From an uncultured Bacteroidales bacterium (GTDB lineage Bacteria > Bacteroidota > Bacteroidia > Bacteroidales > F082): 64,000 bases of DNA. Below the pieces are notes generated by a model. It saw nothing but the letters and a program-made list of their open reading frames with translations. It ran no database searches and was not told where the DNA came from. The position numbers and the translations under genes are program-made. Location: contig CAMJRR010000001.1 in the NCBI GenBank assembly GCA_946408345.1, forward strand, positions 62,001 through 126,000, given 5' to 3'. This document shows positions 8,215-17,822 of the stretch, piece by piece (positions within the stretch are counted from its first letter, which is position 1; each line of letters begins with the position of its first letter).

Positions 8215-9675
8215 ATGGTCTTTAATTCTTTTACGTTTTTTGTTTTCCTTCCGATAGTCTTCGCCGTCTATTGGTGTTTTAATAAGAATTTGCGTTGGCA
8301 GAATCTGTTCATTGTAGCTGCGAGTTATGCTTTTTATGGTTGGTGGGACTGGAGGTTTTTGATATTGATAGCTTTCACAACCCTTTGCTCATGGACTTCT
8401 GGAGTTCTGATGGTAAAGATTTCTAATAAACGTGTGGCTGGTGAAAACGATGATAATAAAAAACTTATCAGAAAAAGAAAATGGATTACAGCGGCAAATA
8501 TTATAATCAACCTTTTTGTTCTCTGCGTTTTCAAGTACTATGACTTTTTCGTTGTAGAGTTTTGTAATTTGTTCGGATGCTCTTCAAATGGAATACTCAT
8601 TAATGCTATGTTGCCAGTAGGCATTTCGTTTTATACTTTTCAAGCACTTAGTTACAGTATAGATGTTTATAGGGATAAAATAAATCCAACCAGAGATATT
8701 GTCGCTTTTTTTGCATATGTTAGTTTCTTTCCTCAGTTGGTTGCAGGCCCAATTGAACGTGCGACCAATCTGCTGCCTCAATTTGAAAAGTCTCGATATT
8801 TTGACTATTCAGAGTCAGTAGAAGGCTGTCGTAGGATACTTTGGGGTCTTTTTAAGAAGATGGTGATTGCCGATAATTGCGCAGTTTATGTAGATTCAGT
8901 TTGGTCAAATTTCCATGTGCAAAGTGGAAGCACCTTGGCTCTTGCAGCTGTGTTGTTTGCTCTACAGATTTATGGCGACTTTTCAGGGTATAGTGATATT
9001 GCTATAGGAACAGCAAGGCTTTTTGGAATAAGGCTGCGAGACAATTTCCTTACGCCATACTTTTCCCGTAATGTCGCAGAATTCTGGAAACGATGGCATA
9101 TTTCATTGAATACTTGGTTTGTAGATTATGTGTATATTCCTCTCGGAGGAAGCAGGCATGGCATTTTACGAACAATACTCAATACGTTTGTTATCTTTAT
9201 TTTAAGTGGATTGTGGCATGGCGCCAATTGGACATTTCTGGGTTGGGGCTTTTATCACGCCTTGCTATTTGTACCACTAGTATTGATTGGGACCAACAAA
9301 AAATATAAGGTACAGGATAAGCCGCTACTAAAACAATTCCCAAGTATGCTATTAACTTTCGTGCTAGTGACACTTGGGTGGATTTTGTTCCGTGCTACAA
9401 GTATTACCGAGGCTATGCGATATGTTGCATATGTTTTTGATGGCTCGCTATTCTCAGTCCCATGGCTTATGTCGAGAAAATTCTGGGCTCCGCTTTTTGT
9501 TAGCATTGTAGTTATGTTTGTTTTTGAATGGCTAGGACGAGGAGGAGGTTATGGTCTTTCGTTTATGCGAGGTAGACCGAGAGTATTGCAGGCATTTGTT
9601 TATTATGTAGTAATAGCAATGATTTTTGTGTGGCATTCTACCGAGGGGATTCAATTCATCTATTTCCAATTTTGA
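8215..9675 (+). CDS. MBOAT family O-acyltransferase
   Basis: A 486-residue polytopic membrane protein of the AlgI/DltB-like MBOAT family. Markers are the N-terminal MVFNSFTFFVFLPIVFAVYW, the PVGISFYTFQALSYSIDVYR segment, VAGPIERATNLLPQ, FWKRWHISLNTWFVDYVYIPLGG, and the probable active-site His at residue 335 in LWHGANW. These enzymes pass acyl groups, usually acetyl, from the cytoplasm across the membrane for transfer to an extracytoplasmic polysaccharide. The next gene, two bases downstream, encodes a likely periplasmic partner, as in alginate and cellulose acetylation systems. Start is three bases after the preceding stop. Confidence 0.93.
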   Translation: MVFNSFTFFVFLPIVFAVYWCFNKNLRWQNLFIVAASYAFYGWWDWRFLILIAFTTLCSWTSGVLMVKISNKRVAGENDDNKKLIRKRKWITAANIIINLFVLCVFKYYDFFVVEFCNLFGCSSNGILINAMLPVGISFYTFQALSYSIDVYRDKINPTRDIVAFFAYVSFFPQLVAGPIERATNLLPQFEKSRYFDYSESVEGCRRILWGLFKKMVIADNCAVYVDSVWSNFHVQSGSTLALAAVLFALQIYGDFSGYSDIAIGTARLFGIRLRDNFLTPYFSRNVAEFWKRWHISLNTWFVDYVYIPLGGSRHGILRTILNTFVIFILSGLWHGANWTFLGWGFYHALLFVPLVLIGTNKKYKVQDKPLLKQFPSMLLTFVLVTLGWILFRATSITEAMRYVAYVFDGSLFSVPWLMSRKFWAPLFVSIVVMFVFEWLGRGGGYGLSFMRGRPRVLQAFVYYVVIAMIFVWHSTEGIQFIYFQF

Positions 9676-9677
9676 AG

Positions 9678-10655
9678 ATGAAAAATTTTCTAAAAACGTT
9701 AGTGCTTTTCTTTGTTCCATGCATCGTAATGGTTTTAGTGTATGTTGTGGACGATCCTTTCAGATTATATTGGTCGGACGAGAATCTATATGAACAAGGG
9801 AGCAGAAAATGTTGTTCAAATGATGCCGTCCGTGGTATCCGATGGATGAATAAATATGGAGATACGATGCTTTATGATAGCTTTATTTTGGGCTCAAGTC
9901 GCTCAGACTTTTACTACGTGGAAGACTGGAAACAATATCTGTCTCCAAATGCGTCATGTTTCCATTTTAACCAGTCAGGAGATAATCTTTTAGGTACTCT
10001 ACAACGAGTGCGTTATCTTTATAAACGGTTTGAAAAGATAAATAACATTTTGATTATAATGGACGGTGAATACTTGGTGGATATGAACCCACATAAAGGA
10101 CCTCTTTTTCGTGAACCTTGGCAAGTGACAGATGAATGGGATTTTCTGGCTTTCAATGCGGAATTTTTTTGCGCGTTTTATTCAATTGATTACCAGAAGC
10201 AAATGTGGAAAGAATCTAATCCAGAAAATGAGTTGGATTATTTCTATATCCCTCAATATAACGAGTTGCATAAAACTGGTGCCGAAGAAGCCTTGATTTC
10301 TAATGCAGAGGAGTATTTTGCAAGATTGCCAAGGGATTACCAACTCTATGATAGGGATGAAATTGAACAATTGGAAAGACCTGTTATTGGTGAGCCTCAA
10401 ATTGCTGCACTTAATGAATTACACAATATCTTTCAAAATGAAGGTACTGACTATCGTATTATCATAAGCCCACTATACAATCAGAAAAAACTTAACCCTG
10501 TTGATTTGGAATTCTTGGAAAATCTGTTTGGTAAAGAAAAAGTGTTCGATTTTTCTGGGAAGAATGCGTTTACAAACAACATGGATAATTATTATGAGTG
10601 TTCACATTATAGGCCTCAATTGTGTCGTCAACTTTTAAAGATTTGTTATGATTGA
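9678..10655 (+). CDS. Membrane-anchored SGNH-like partner of the MBOAT acyltransferase
   Basis: A 325-residue protein starting at the ATG two bases after the MBOAT stop; a longer in-frame start at 9630 lies inside the MBOAT gene and is less likely. It begins with one hydrophobic segment (about residues 5-22) and continues as a soluble, probably periplasmic domain. FILGSSRSDFY near residue 75 looks like the block I Ser region of SGNH acyltransferases, and the C-terminal YYECSHYRPQLC resembles the Asp-x-x-His block, with Glu in place of Asp. It probably completes acetyl transfer onto the glycan. The exact family is uncertain. It overlaps the following transaminase gene by eight bases. Confidence 0.65.
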   Translation: MKNFLKTLVLFFVPCIVMVLVYVVDDPFRLYWSDENLYEQGSRKCCSNDAVRGIRWMNKYGDTMLYDSFILGSSRSDFYYVEDWKQYLSPNASCFHFNQSGDNLLGTLQRVRYLYKRFEKINNILIIMDGEYLVDMNPHKGPLFREPWQVTDEWDFLAFNAEFFCAFYSIDYQKQMWKESNPENELDYFYIPQYNELHKTGAEEALISNAEEYFARLPRDYQLYDRDEIEQLERPVIGEPQIAALNELHNIFQNEGTDYRIIISPLYNQKKLNPVDLEFLENLFGKEKVFDFSGKNAFTNNMDNYYECSHYRPQLCRQLLKICYD

Positions 10656-11784
10656 TTTTAACCGTCCTCATTTCACAGGCAATGAGTTGAAATATATCCA
10701 AGAAGCTGTTTTGCAGGAGAAGCACATCTCGGGGAATGGTGTTTTCACAAAACGATGCCAAAGTTTCTTTGAGCAACGCTATGGTTTCAAGAAATGCTTG
10801 CTTACAACGAGCTGCACTGATGCGTTGGAGATGTGCGCCATGCTATGCAATATACAGCCAGGTGATGAGGTCATCGTACCGAGCTATACTTTTGTCTCTT
10901 CTGCTTTGGCCTTTGTTCGACAAGGGGCCAAAATAGTATTTGCCGACAGCAGGGCAAGCAATCCCAATCTTGATGCCGATGAGATAGAGGAGTTGGTTAC
11001 ACCGAGAACGAAAGTGATTGTCCCTGTGCATTATGCGGGCGTTGCTTGTAATATGGATCGCATCATGGAGATTGCTGAAAGACACCATCTCTTTGTGGTG
11101 GAAGATGCTGCACAAGCCATTGATTCGTTCTATAAAGGTAGACCACTTGGTGGAATTGGTCATTTGGCGGCTTTCTCATTCCATGAAACTAAGAACATTA
11201 TCTCTGGTGAAGGTGGAATGTTGGTCGTTAATGACGAAAAGTTCATCCGTCGTGCTGAGATTTTGTGGGAGAAGGGAACGAACAGGGCAGAGTTTTTCCG
11301 TGGCGAAGTGAATAAGTACGGTTGGGTGGATGTCGGTAGTTCTTTCCTCCCAAGCGAAATGACAGCTGCCTTTTTATGGGCGCAGTTGGAGGCCTTGGAA
11401 GGGATACAAGCCAAACGTAAACGTCTGTGGAATAAGTATTATGAATTGCTAAAACCCTTGGCTGACAGAGTTTGCTTCAAATTGCCCGATATTCCTGAGT
11501 ATGCCACCAACAATGCCCACATGTTTTATCTTGTCTGCAAGTCGCTTGAGGAACGGAGTACCTTAATTAAGCATTTGAGAGAGAACGATGTGCAGGCGGT
11601 ATTCCATTATCTGAGTCTACACAGTAGTCCCTATTATCAAGACAAGCACGATGGCAGACCTTTGCCGAGTTGTGACCGTTATGCGGATTGCTTGGTGAGG
11701 TTGCCGATGTATTATGATTTGGTAGAAGAGCAGGTTGAGCAGATTTGTAAACAGATAATGGAATTCTATAAGGTTTATTGTTAA
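10648..11784 (+). CDS. wecE: dTDP-4-amino-4,6-dideoxygalactose transaminase (WecE/RffA-like)
   Basis: A 378-residue DegT/DnrJ/EryC1/StrS aminotransferase that resembles Escherichia coli WecE closely along its length, for example PGDEVIVPSYTFVS, VPVHYAGVAC, VVEDAAQA, FSFHETKN and NAHMFYLV. Lys182 in HETKN is the expected PLP-binding residue and Asp153 the residue contacting the PLP ring nitrogen. WecE converts dTDP-4-keto-6-deoxyglucose plus glutamate to dTDP-Fuc4N (thomosamine). This supplies the donor expected for the WecF-like transferase at 5974-7092 after N-acetylation; a dedicated WecD-like acetyltransferase was not recognised. The dTDP-glucose synthesis genes (rmlA, rmlB) are not in the window. 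Confidence 0.9.
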   Translation: MIDFNRPHFTGNELKYIQEAVLQEKHISGNGVFTKRCQSFFEQRYGFKKCLLTTSCTDALEMCAMLCNIQPGDEVIVPSYTFVSSALAFVRQGAKIVFADSRASNPNLDADEIEELVTPRTKVIVPVHYAGVACNMDRIMEIAERHHLFVVEDAAQAIDSFYKGRPLGGIGHLAAFSFHETKNIISGEGGMLVVNDEKFIRRAEILWEKGTNRAEFFRGEVNKYGWVDVGSSFLPSEMTAAFLWAQLEALEGIQAKRKRLWNKYYELLKPLADRVCFKLPDIPEYATNNAHMFYLVCKSLEERSTLIKHLRENDVQAVFHYLSLHSSPYYQDKHDGRPLPSCDRYADCLVRLPMYYDLVEEQVEQICKQIMEFYKVYC

Positions 11785-11794
11785 TTGAGTCCGC

Positions 11795-13120
11795 ATGTCT
11801 GTCTTTAAAGCTATATTTCAGAAGGTTTTTGTTGCAAAGGGAATCAAGAAGATTACTCGCCAAGTGGCATTCCCGTTTTTGTATAAAAACATTAAATCAG
11901 ACCTTACCTTTATTAAGGAGAGAGAGCTCTTCAATGGCGATTTATCTGCTGTCAATCGTGTGTGTTATATCCGTTCTGATTTTTGGCTGAAAAATAGTCT
12001 CCCCAATGGGGCCGTTGCACATACAGAAGGGGTCGTTAATGCATTGGTAAAACAAGGATATGAGGTAAATATTGTTTCATCGTATCCACTTCCATATTTG
12101 AAAAACTATCATTCATTACGTGTATGTTCACCAGGTGGATGGACGACAGGAATTTCAGAATTGGAAGAAATGGAGTTCAACAGGCAGTTGCTCGATTCAC
12201 TGGAGAAAAGTGATAAAAAGCCAGATCTTGTATATCAAAGATATGGGAGGAATAATTATGCAGGCCTATTGTATGCCCGTCAAATAGGTGTCCCTTTTAT
12301 CTTGGAATACAATGGATCGGAAATTTGGATGAGCAAGAATTGGTCGCATCCATTGAGATTTGAATCGGTGACAGATGAAATAGAACGGTGTGTTTTGGCT
12401 CATGCTGATCTCGTAGTGGGGAATGCAGAAGCTTTTAGGTCAGAGTTGATATCTAAAGGGGTTGAAAAGAAACGTGTCTTGATTGTTCCAAATGGAGTTG
12501 ATCCTGAGCGTTTTACTCCTTCCGTTTCTGGTAAGACTGTTCGGCAGTCTTTGGGTGCTAAAGAAGAAGACATTATAGTATCTTTTGTTGGCTCTTTTGG
12601 GCCATGGCATGGTGCAGAAACTCTTGCCATGACGATACCGGTGGTAACTGCAAAGAATAAGAGAATTAGATATTTATTCATCGGGAGAGGGGTGCGTCTT
12701 GAAAGTGTAAGAAAGATTGTCTTTATGAGCGGTACATCAGATAGAGTAATCTTTACAGGTTTTGTTGATAGAGAGAGCGTGCCAGAGTATTTGGCCGCTA
12801 GTGACATTTTGGTTTCCCCACAGGTTCCGAATCCTGATGGGACACCGTTTTTTGGCTCTCCTACAAAGCTGTTTGAATATATGTCAATGGGGAAGGCTAT
12901 CGTCGCCAGCGATCTTGACCAAATAGGAAAGCTGTTGACGCATGAAGAAGATGCTATTCTAGTTCCACCAGGTGATGCAAAAAAGCTAGCAGAAGCCATT
13001 CTTTCGCTAGCAGAAGATTCCGACCTTCGGAAGCGTCTTGGAAATCAGGCAAGAACGGTCGCGATGAATAAATACTCATGGGATAGTCATGTCCGTTCGA
13101 TTCTTGATTATGTAATATGA
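11795..13120 (+). CDS. Family 4 glycosyltransferase
   Basis: A 441-residue GT-B transferase. The N-terminal acceptor domain begins around residue 55 after a basic leader. FILEYNGSEIWM and VPNGVDPERFTP are in the middle, and the C-terminal donor domain has FVGSFGPWHGAETL and GSPTKLFEYMSMGKAIVASD, where the GT4 retaining-enzyme Glu region lies. It should add a sugar to the lipid-linked oligosaccharide in the cytoplasm. The gap from the transaminase gene is ten bases; 58 bases separate it from the next glycosyltransferase. Confidence 0.88.
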   Translation: MSVFKAIFQKVFVAKGIKKITRQVAFPFLYKNIKSDLTFIKERELFNGDLSAVNRVCYIRSDFWLKNSLPNGAVAHTEGVVNALVKQGYEVNIVSSYPLPYLKNYHSLRVCSPGGWTTGISELEEMEFNRQLLDSLEKSDKKPDLVYQRYGRNNYAGLLYARQIGVPFILEYNGSEIWMSKNWSHPLRFESVTDEIERCVLAHADLVVGNAEAFRSELISKGVEKKRVLIVPNGVDPERFTPSVSGKTVRQSLGAKEEDIIVSFVGSFGPWHGAETLAMTIPVVTAKNKRIRYLFIGRGVRLESVRKIVFMSGTSDRVIFTGFVDRESVPEYLAASDILVSPQVPNPDGTPFFGSPTKLFEYMSMGKAIVASDLDQIGKLLTHEEDAILVPPGDAKKLAEAILSLAEDSDLRKRLGNQARTVAMNKYSWDSHVRSILDYVI

Positions 13121-13178
13121 AAGCAAGAATAGGATTCGGTCTATCTTGTTTTGGCAATCTGGACAATCTGTTATAACG

Positions 13179-14024
13179 ATGAAGCTTTCCATCATCACCA
13201 TTAACCGAAACAATGCAGCGGGCCTTGAAAAGACCATGTGCAGTGTCGTTTCTCAAACCTTTAAGGAGTTTGAGTACGTTGTTATTGATGGTGCTTCAAC
13301 AGATGGAAGTGTTGAAGTGATAAAGAAATATGAGTCGCAGTTTGCCAACCTAAAATGGGTCTCGGAGCGTGATAAGGGCATTTATAATGCCATGAATAAG
13401 GGCATTCGTATGGCCTCGGGCGACTATATTCAAATTCTCAACTCGGCGGATTGCCTGGCATCAAATGAGGTGACAGAGCAAATGATGGCCGAATTGGAAA
13501 GGCAAGGCAATCCTTCCATCCTCTACGGTAACATGGTGAAATGTTTCCCAGATGGCCGAAAGATGGTAGACAAATGTTTTGCAGGACAGGAAATTACCAT
13601 GCTGGGAATGTTCACCGGCACTTTGAATCACGACCCAGCTTATAGTCGTCGCGACCTGTTTGAAAAGTATGGGTATTACGATGAGAGCCTGAAAATCGTA
13701 TCCGACTGGAAATGGTACTTGGAAGCCATTATTTTAGGTGGAGAACAACCTCAATATATTGACATGGATGTGACCCTGTTTGATATGACTGGCATCAGTG
13801 AGACCAACAAAGAGTTGGATAAGGAGGAGCGAAAACAAGTATTGGGACAATTATTCCCTAAGGCAATCTTGACAGATTATGAAAAGTATGCCTTCCCAAT
13901 TGACCAAGTGAAACGTCTGCAACGGCATTCTTGGGCCTACAAGATGGTTTGGTTTTTGGAACGCTGTTTGTTCAAATTAGAGAAAGCGAAAAGGAAGAGA
14001 ACAAAGATCTCAAAGTACGAATGA
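13179..14024 (+). CDS. Family 2 glycosyltransferase
   Basis: A 281-residue GT-A transferase; the ATG at 13179 is preferred over an upstream in-frame ATG because it places KLSIITINRNNAAGLEKT at the N-terminus as in the family. The nucleotide-binding VVIDGASTDGS is near residue 35, SERDKGIYNAMNKGI follows at 62-76, and the DXD-equivalent NSAD is at 88-91. The SERDKGIYDAMNKG-type signature is typical of WcaA/WcaE-like colanic-acid enzymes. Donor unknown. Its stop overlaps the next start by four bases. Confidence 0.88.
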   Translation: MKLSIITINRNNAAGLEKTMCSVVSQTFKEFEYVVIDGASTDGSVEVIKKYESQFANLKWVSERDKGIYNAMNKGIRMASGDYIQILNSADCLASNEVTEQMMAELERQGNPSILYGNMVKCFPDGRKMVDKCFAGQEITMLGMFTGTLNHDPAYSRRDLFEKYGYYDESLKIVSDWKWYLEAIILGGEQPQYIDMDVTLFDMTGISETNKELDKEERKQVLGQLFPKAILTDYEKYAFPIDQVKRLQRHSWAYKMVWFLERCLFKLEKAKRKRTKISKYE

Positions 14025-14986
14025 AGTTCTCGGTTATCATACCGCTGTATAACAAGGCCCCATATGTGGCTAAGACTATCAATAGCGTGTTAGCACAGTC
14101 TTTCACCGATTACGAATTGGTGGTTGTGGATGACGGCAGCAAGGATGATTCTTTTGAAATTGCCCAAAAAGCGATTGAAGGTCATGTGCAATGTCAATTG
14201 TATCGGCAGCAAAACGCAGGAGTGAGTTTGGCTCGCAATAATGGAGTAGCGCTTTCGCATGGTGAGTATCTTTGTTTCTTGGATGCCGACGACTGGTGGG
14301 AACCGACTTTTTTGGAAGAAATGAACAAATTAGTTGCCGAATTTCCAGATGCAGGAATATACGGAACAAGTTACACCTATGTGAATGAGACCAAACATAA
14401 GACGGGCGTGGCCTCTATTGGTGTGGAAGCCAACTTTGAGAGAGGTTATATCAATTATTGTCAAGTGTATGCCAAAACGTTGGCGATGCCGTTGACTTCC
14501 ATTTCAGTTGCTATTCCAAGGTCTGTTTTTGAAAATACTAATGGATTTCCTAAAGGCATTAAGCTTGGCGAGGATTTTATGTTGTGGATTCGTATCGCCT
14601 TGAAATACAAGGTTGTGTTTTTAAACAAGCCGCTGGCGTATTATAATCAGGATGTGGATGTTACAAATAGGGGGGTGGGGAGGTTGTACAGGCCACAGGA
14701 ACACATGTTGTGGAATGTGGATTTTCTAGCGGAAGAAGAAAAAAACAATTCGGATTATAAGCAGTTGATAGACAATCTTCGGACCTATAGTTTGTATCCC
14801 TATTATCTGTCTGATGACTATCATGAGGCTGCGAAGCAGGAGTTGAAGAAGGTGGATTGGAATAGGCAGCCGAAGAAGGTTAGAAAAAAATATGAAAAGC
14901 CATTGGCGATTTTGAGATTTGAGAATGTTATAAGACGTTTTGGGTCTGGAATAAAACAAAAAGTATTCGCCTTGTTAAGGAATTGA
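14021..14986 (+). CDS. Family 2 glycosyltransferase
   Basis: A 321-residue GT-A transferase. The start at 14021 overlaps the preceding stop (ATGA) and gives MKFSVIIPLYNKAPYVAKT at the N-terminus; a longer frame reaching 13931 lies inside the upstream gene. The metal-binding DADD is at 88-91 and the ARNNGVALSHGEY segment precedes it. A C-terminal GEDFMLWIRIALKYKV segment has the ED motif of inverting GT2 enzymes. Likely adds one residue of the repeat unit. Translational coupling with its neighbour suggests both act on the same chain. Confidence 0.88.
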   Translation: MKFSVIIPLYNKAPYVAKTINSVLAQSFTDYELVVVDDGSKDDSFEIAQKAIEGHVQCQLYRQQNAGVSLARNNGVALSHGEYLCFLDADDWWEPTFLEEMNKLVAEFPDAGIYGTSYTYVNETKHKTGVASIGVEANFERGYINYCQVYAKTLAMPLTSISVAIPRSVFENTNGFPKGIKLGEDFMLWIRIALKYKVVFLNKPLAYYNQDVDVTNRGVGRLYRPQEHMLWNVDFLAEEEKNNSDYKQLIDNLRTYSLYPYYLSDDYHEAAKQELKKVDWNRQPKKVRKKYEKPLAILRFENVIRRFGSGIKQKVFALLRN

Positions 14987-14999
14987 TTTTGCTTGAGAA

Positions 15000-16148
15000 A
15001 TGAAAAAAGTATTATTGGTTTTTGGCACTCGTCCCGAAGCTATCAAAATGGCTCCGTTGGTCTATGAATTCAAAAAGCATCCTGATCAATTTGAAACATT
15101 GGTTTGTGTGACAGGGCAACATCGCGAGATGTTGGATCAGGTGTTGAAACTGTTCCAAATTGTTCCCGATGTGGATTTGAACATCATGAAAAGCGGACAG
15201 GATTTGTATGATGTAACCAGTCGTGTGCTGCTGGGGATGCGTGACGTGCTTAAAGAGTTGGCACCTGATGTGGTGTTGGTACATGGCGATACTACGACTT
15301 CCATGGCGGCTGCATTGGCGGCTTTCTACCAACAGATTCCTGTAGGACATGTGGAAGCGGGGCTTCGTACAGGGAATATCTATAGTCCATGGCCGGAAGA
15401 GATGAACCGTTTGATGACGGGACGAATCGCTACATATCATTTTTCCCCCACAACACTTTCAAAGCAAAATTTGCTAAAAGAAAATGTGAATGCCGAGCAT
15501 ATTATCATCACAGGTAATACGGTAATCGATGCGTTGCATTGGGTGGTCAATAAAATACATTTGGAACAAGGATTGCAAAACACTTTGCATCAAAGTATCT
15601 TGGTTGAAGGTTATGACTCTGATAGACTGGCAAATGGAAAACGACTGGTGTTGATAACCGGTCACCGTCGGGAGAATTTTGGAGAAGGCTTCTTGAACAT
15701 TTGTCATGCCATTAAATCGTTGTCACAACGTTATCCAGAAGTGGATTTTGTGTATCCTATGCACCTGAACCCCAACGTCAGGAAACCTGTCATGGAGATT
15801 CTGGGTGGTGACGAAGATAATGTGTTTTTGATAGATCCTTTGCAATATCTGCCGTTTGTGTATTTGATGGAACAATCATATCTAATTCTAACGGATAGCG
15901 GAGGGATTCAGGAGGAAGCTCCTGGCCTTGGCAAACCGGTATTGGTTATGCGTAACACAACGGAACGGCCAGAAGCAGTGGATGCAGGTACGGTGTTGCT
16001 AGTGGGCGCTGACCAAGATAGAATCGAGAAAGGAGTGTCCCAGTTGCTGGATGATGATAAGCTGTACCAAAAAATGAGCGAGGCGGTTAACCCATACGGT
16101 GATGGGTTGGCTTGTAAAAGAATTGTTGAATTTCTGAGAGATGCCTGA
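15000..16148 (+). CDS. wecB: UDP-N-acetylglucosamine 2-epimerase, non-hydrolysing
   Basis: A 382-residue enzyme close to WecB/Mna[14 protein letters not shown] opens the protein, [15 protein letters not shown] holds Asp97, [18 protein letters not shown] holds Glu119 and Glu133, and GHRRENFG holds His222, all at family-conserved catalytic places. It interconverts UDP-GlcNAc and UDP-ManNAc, supplying ManNAc or, after oxidation by a WecC-type dehydrogenase not seen here, ManNAcA. A second, more divergent epimerase gene lies at 23103-24191. It overlaps the next gene by eight bases. Confidence 0.93.
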   Translation: MKKVLLVFGTRPEAIKMAPLVYEFKKHPDQFETLVCVTGQHREMLDQVLKLFQIVPDVDLNIMKSGQDLYDVTSRVLLGMRDVLKELAPDVVLVHGDTTTSMAAALAAFYQQIPVGHVEAGLRTGNIYSPWPEEMNRLMTGRIATYHFSPTTLSKQNLLKENVNAEHIIITGNTVIDALHWVVNKIHLEQGLQNTLHQSILVEGYDSDRLANGKRLVLITGHRRENFGEGFLNICHAIKSLSQRYPEVDFVYPMHLNPNVRKPVMEILGGDEDNVFLIDPLQYLPFVYLMEQSYLILTDSGGIQEEAPGLGKPVLVMRNTTERPEAVDAGTVLLVGADQDRIEKGVSQLLDDDKLYQKMSEAVNPYGDGLACKRIVEFLRDA

Positions 16149-17103
16149 AAAAGATAAGATATCCCCGTCGGAGAGTATAGCATTGTCGATGGTCAGGGTT
16201 TTTGCGATGGCGTTGATAGTGTCGTGTCACGTCGCCCAGTGCTATGACTTGCAGATTGCCTGGATTCTGAATGTAGGCGTTCAGATGTTCTTTTTTATGT
16301 CTGGTTTTCTCTATGGAAGGGTTGGTATTTCTTCTTCGCCATTTGCGTTTTATAAAAAACGTTTTGTAAAAGTTTATCTTCCTTATCTTTTATGGGTGGT
16401 ACTGATTGTGAGTGTTTATGCAATATTCCATTTATATAAGCCTAACGTGTGGCAAATGGTTTTGTATTTGTTCAATCTTCAGTGGTTCTCCATACCTATC
16501 GATGGATTGAATCATTTGTGGTTCTTGACCGTGTTGATGGTTGGATATCTATTGACTCCATGGGTAAAAAGACTCCTTAAGAAAACACCTTTGATCTTTA
16601 TTTCGGTATTTCTGATTTGTTGCGTTGTAGAGTTTCTGATTGTGAAAAAATTCTATAGTTTTTTTGGTTGGGTAGCGCTTTATTTTGTGGGGTTGCTGTA
16701 TGGGAGTTTTTATTCGAAGAAGCTGTCGAATATAGTGCTTATTGTCAGTGCGGTTATCTTGATCGGTTTAGGGATGTTGTATGTGTCGGACAGGTTGGCA
16801 CTAGTTGATTATCGCTATTTCAACATCTGGTTGCATTGGATGTTGGGATTGTTCTTGTTCGTTCTACTTTTTAAAGTACTTCCGCATTTGGTTAAATCTG
16901 ATAAAAAATATGCTGCCGTTTTGCATTTTGACCATATCTCATACGAGGTATATCTCACGCATCATCCCTTGATACTTGGCCCGTTGTCGATGATGTTTAT
17001 TACTGATTCCAGCTGGTTAAACATCTTGTTGATGCTAGTTGCAGTATATATTCTCTCACGCATTTTAAATCTTGTTAGCTTATTTGCTAAAAAAATGATA
17101 TGA
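16141..17103 (+). CDS. Acyltransferase family 3 membrane protein
   Basis: A 320-residue protein with about ten hydrophobic helices. The N-terminal [19 protein letters not shown] carries the R..A...V..H pattern of acyltransferase family 3 (PF01757), and FFMSGFLYG followed by [15 protein letters not shown] is typical. Family members O-acetylate sugars in the membrane using acetyl-CoA. This is the second apparent O-acetylation enzyme of the locus after the MBOAT protein. The gene overlaps the epimerase by eight bases and the following transferase by four. Confidence 0.85.
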   Translation: MPEKDKISPSESIALSMVRVFAMALIVSCHVAQCYDLQIAWILNVGVQMFFFMSGFLYGRVGISSSPFAFYKKRFVKVYLPYLLWVVLIVSVYAIFHLYKPNVWQMVLYLFNLQWFSIPIDGLNHLWFLTVLMVGYLLTPWVKRLLKKTPLIFISVFLICCVVEFLIVKKFYSFFGWVALYFVGLLYGSFYSKKLSNIVLIVSAVILIGLGMLYVSDRLALVDYRYFNIWLHWMLGLFLFVLLFKVLPHLVKSDKKYAAVLHFDHISYEVYLTHHPLILGPLSMMFITDSSWLNILLMLVAVYILSRILNLVSLFAKKMI

Positions 17104-17822
17104 TACCCAAGATTATCCATTATTGCTGGTTTGGACGAGGCGAGATGCCTCAATTAGCCAAGGATTGCATTGCCAGTTGGCATAAATACATGCCCGATTG
17201 GGAATATAAGTTATGGAATGAAGAGAGCTTTGATGTCAATTCGATTCCCTATACTAAAGAAGCATACCAAGCCCGAAAGTTTGCATTTGTTACAGATTAT
17301 GTTAGACTATGGGCCTTGTATAATGAAGGCGGTATCTATATGGATACGGATGTGGAAATTCTGAAACCTTTGGACGATTTACTCCATCTTTCGGCTTTTA
17401 CGGGCTACGAAGGTAGCAAAACTCACCCCCCCGTAACGGGCTTAATGGCCAGCGAGGCTCATGGCGAATGGGTGAAAGAGCAGTTGGATTCATATAAAGA
17501 TTCCCATTTCATCAAAGAGGACGGAAGCTTAGATGTGACAACAAACACTGCTCGTATTTCGAAGATTATGCGCGATAACGGTTTTGTGCAAGATGGTAAA
17601 TATCATGTATATAAAGACTTGCATGTTTTTCCGACGGAGTATTTTTGTCCCCGGCAAACTACAGGAGAGTTTTTCCTGACGGAAAACACCTATTGCGACC
17701 ATCATTTCATGGGTACCTGGACAGAACGAGGAAAAGGGTGGAAAGCCTTGCTTTTGAACTTGTTCGGACAAAGAGGAAGGATATGGATAATCAAAGCCAA
17801 AAGAAAATTTGAAAACTTATGA
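17100..17822 (+). CDS. DXD-type glycosyltransferase (Gly_transf_sug, OCH1/capsular family)
   Basis: A 240-residue transferase with [17 protein letters not shown] at the start, FVTDYVRLWALYNEGGIYMDTDVE around residues 63-86 and the metal-binding DTD at 82-84. This matches the glycosyltransferase sugar-binding region family (PF04488) found in capsule loci. The donor is unknown; galactose and mannose transferases occur in the family. Start and stop each overlap neighbouring genes by four bases, so translation is probably coupled. Confidence 0.87.
   Translation: MIPKIIHYCWFGRGEMPQLAKDCIASWHKYMPDWEYKLWNEESFDVNSIPYTKEAYQARKFAFVTDYVRLWALYNEGGIYMDTDVEILKPLDDLLHLSAFTGYEGSKTHPPVTGLMASEAHGEWVKEQLDSYKDSHFIKEDGSLDVTTNTARISKIMRDNGFVQDGKYHVYKDLHVFPTEYFCPRQTTGEFFLTENTYCDHHFMGTWTERGKGWKALLLNLFGQRGRIWIIKAKRKFENL

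Noticed and set aside
9630..9677. Upstream extension of the MBOAT partner gene
   Set aside because: It would lie inside the MBOAT gene; the ATG at 9678, two bases after the MBOAT stop, leads directly into a signal-anchor helix.
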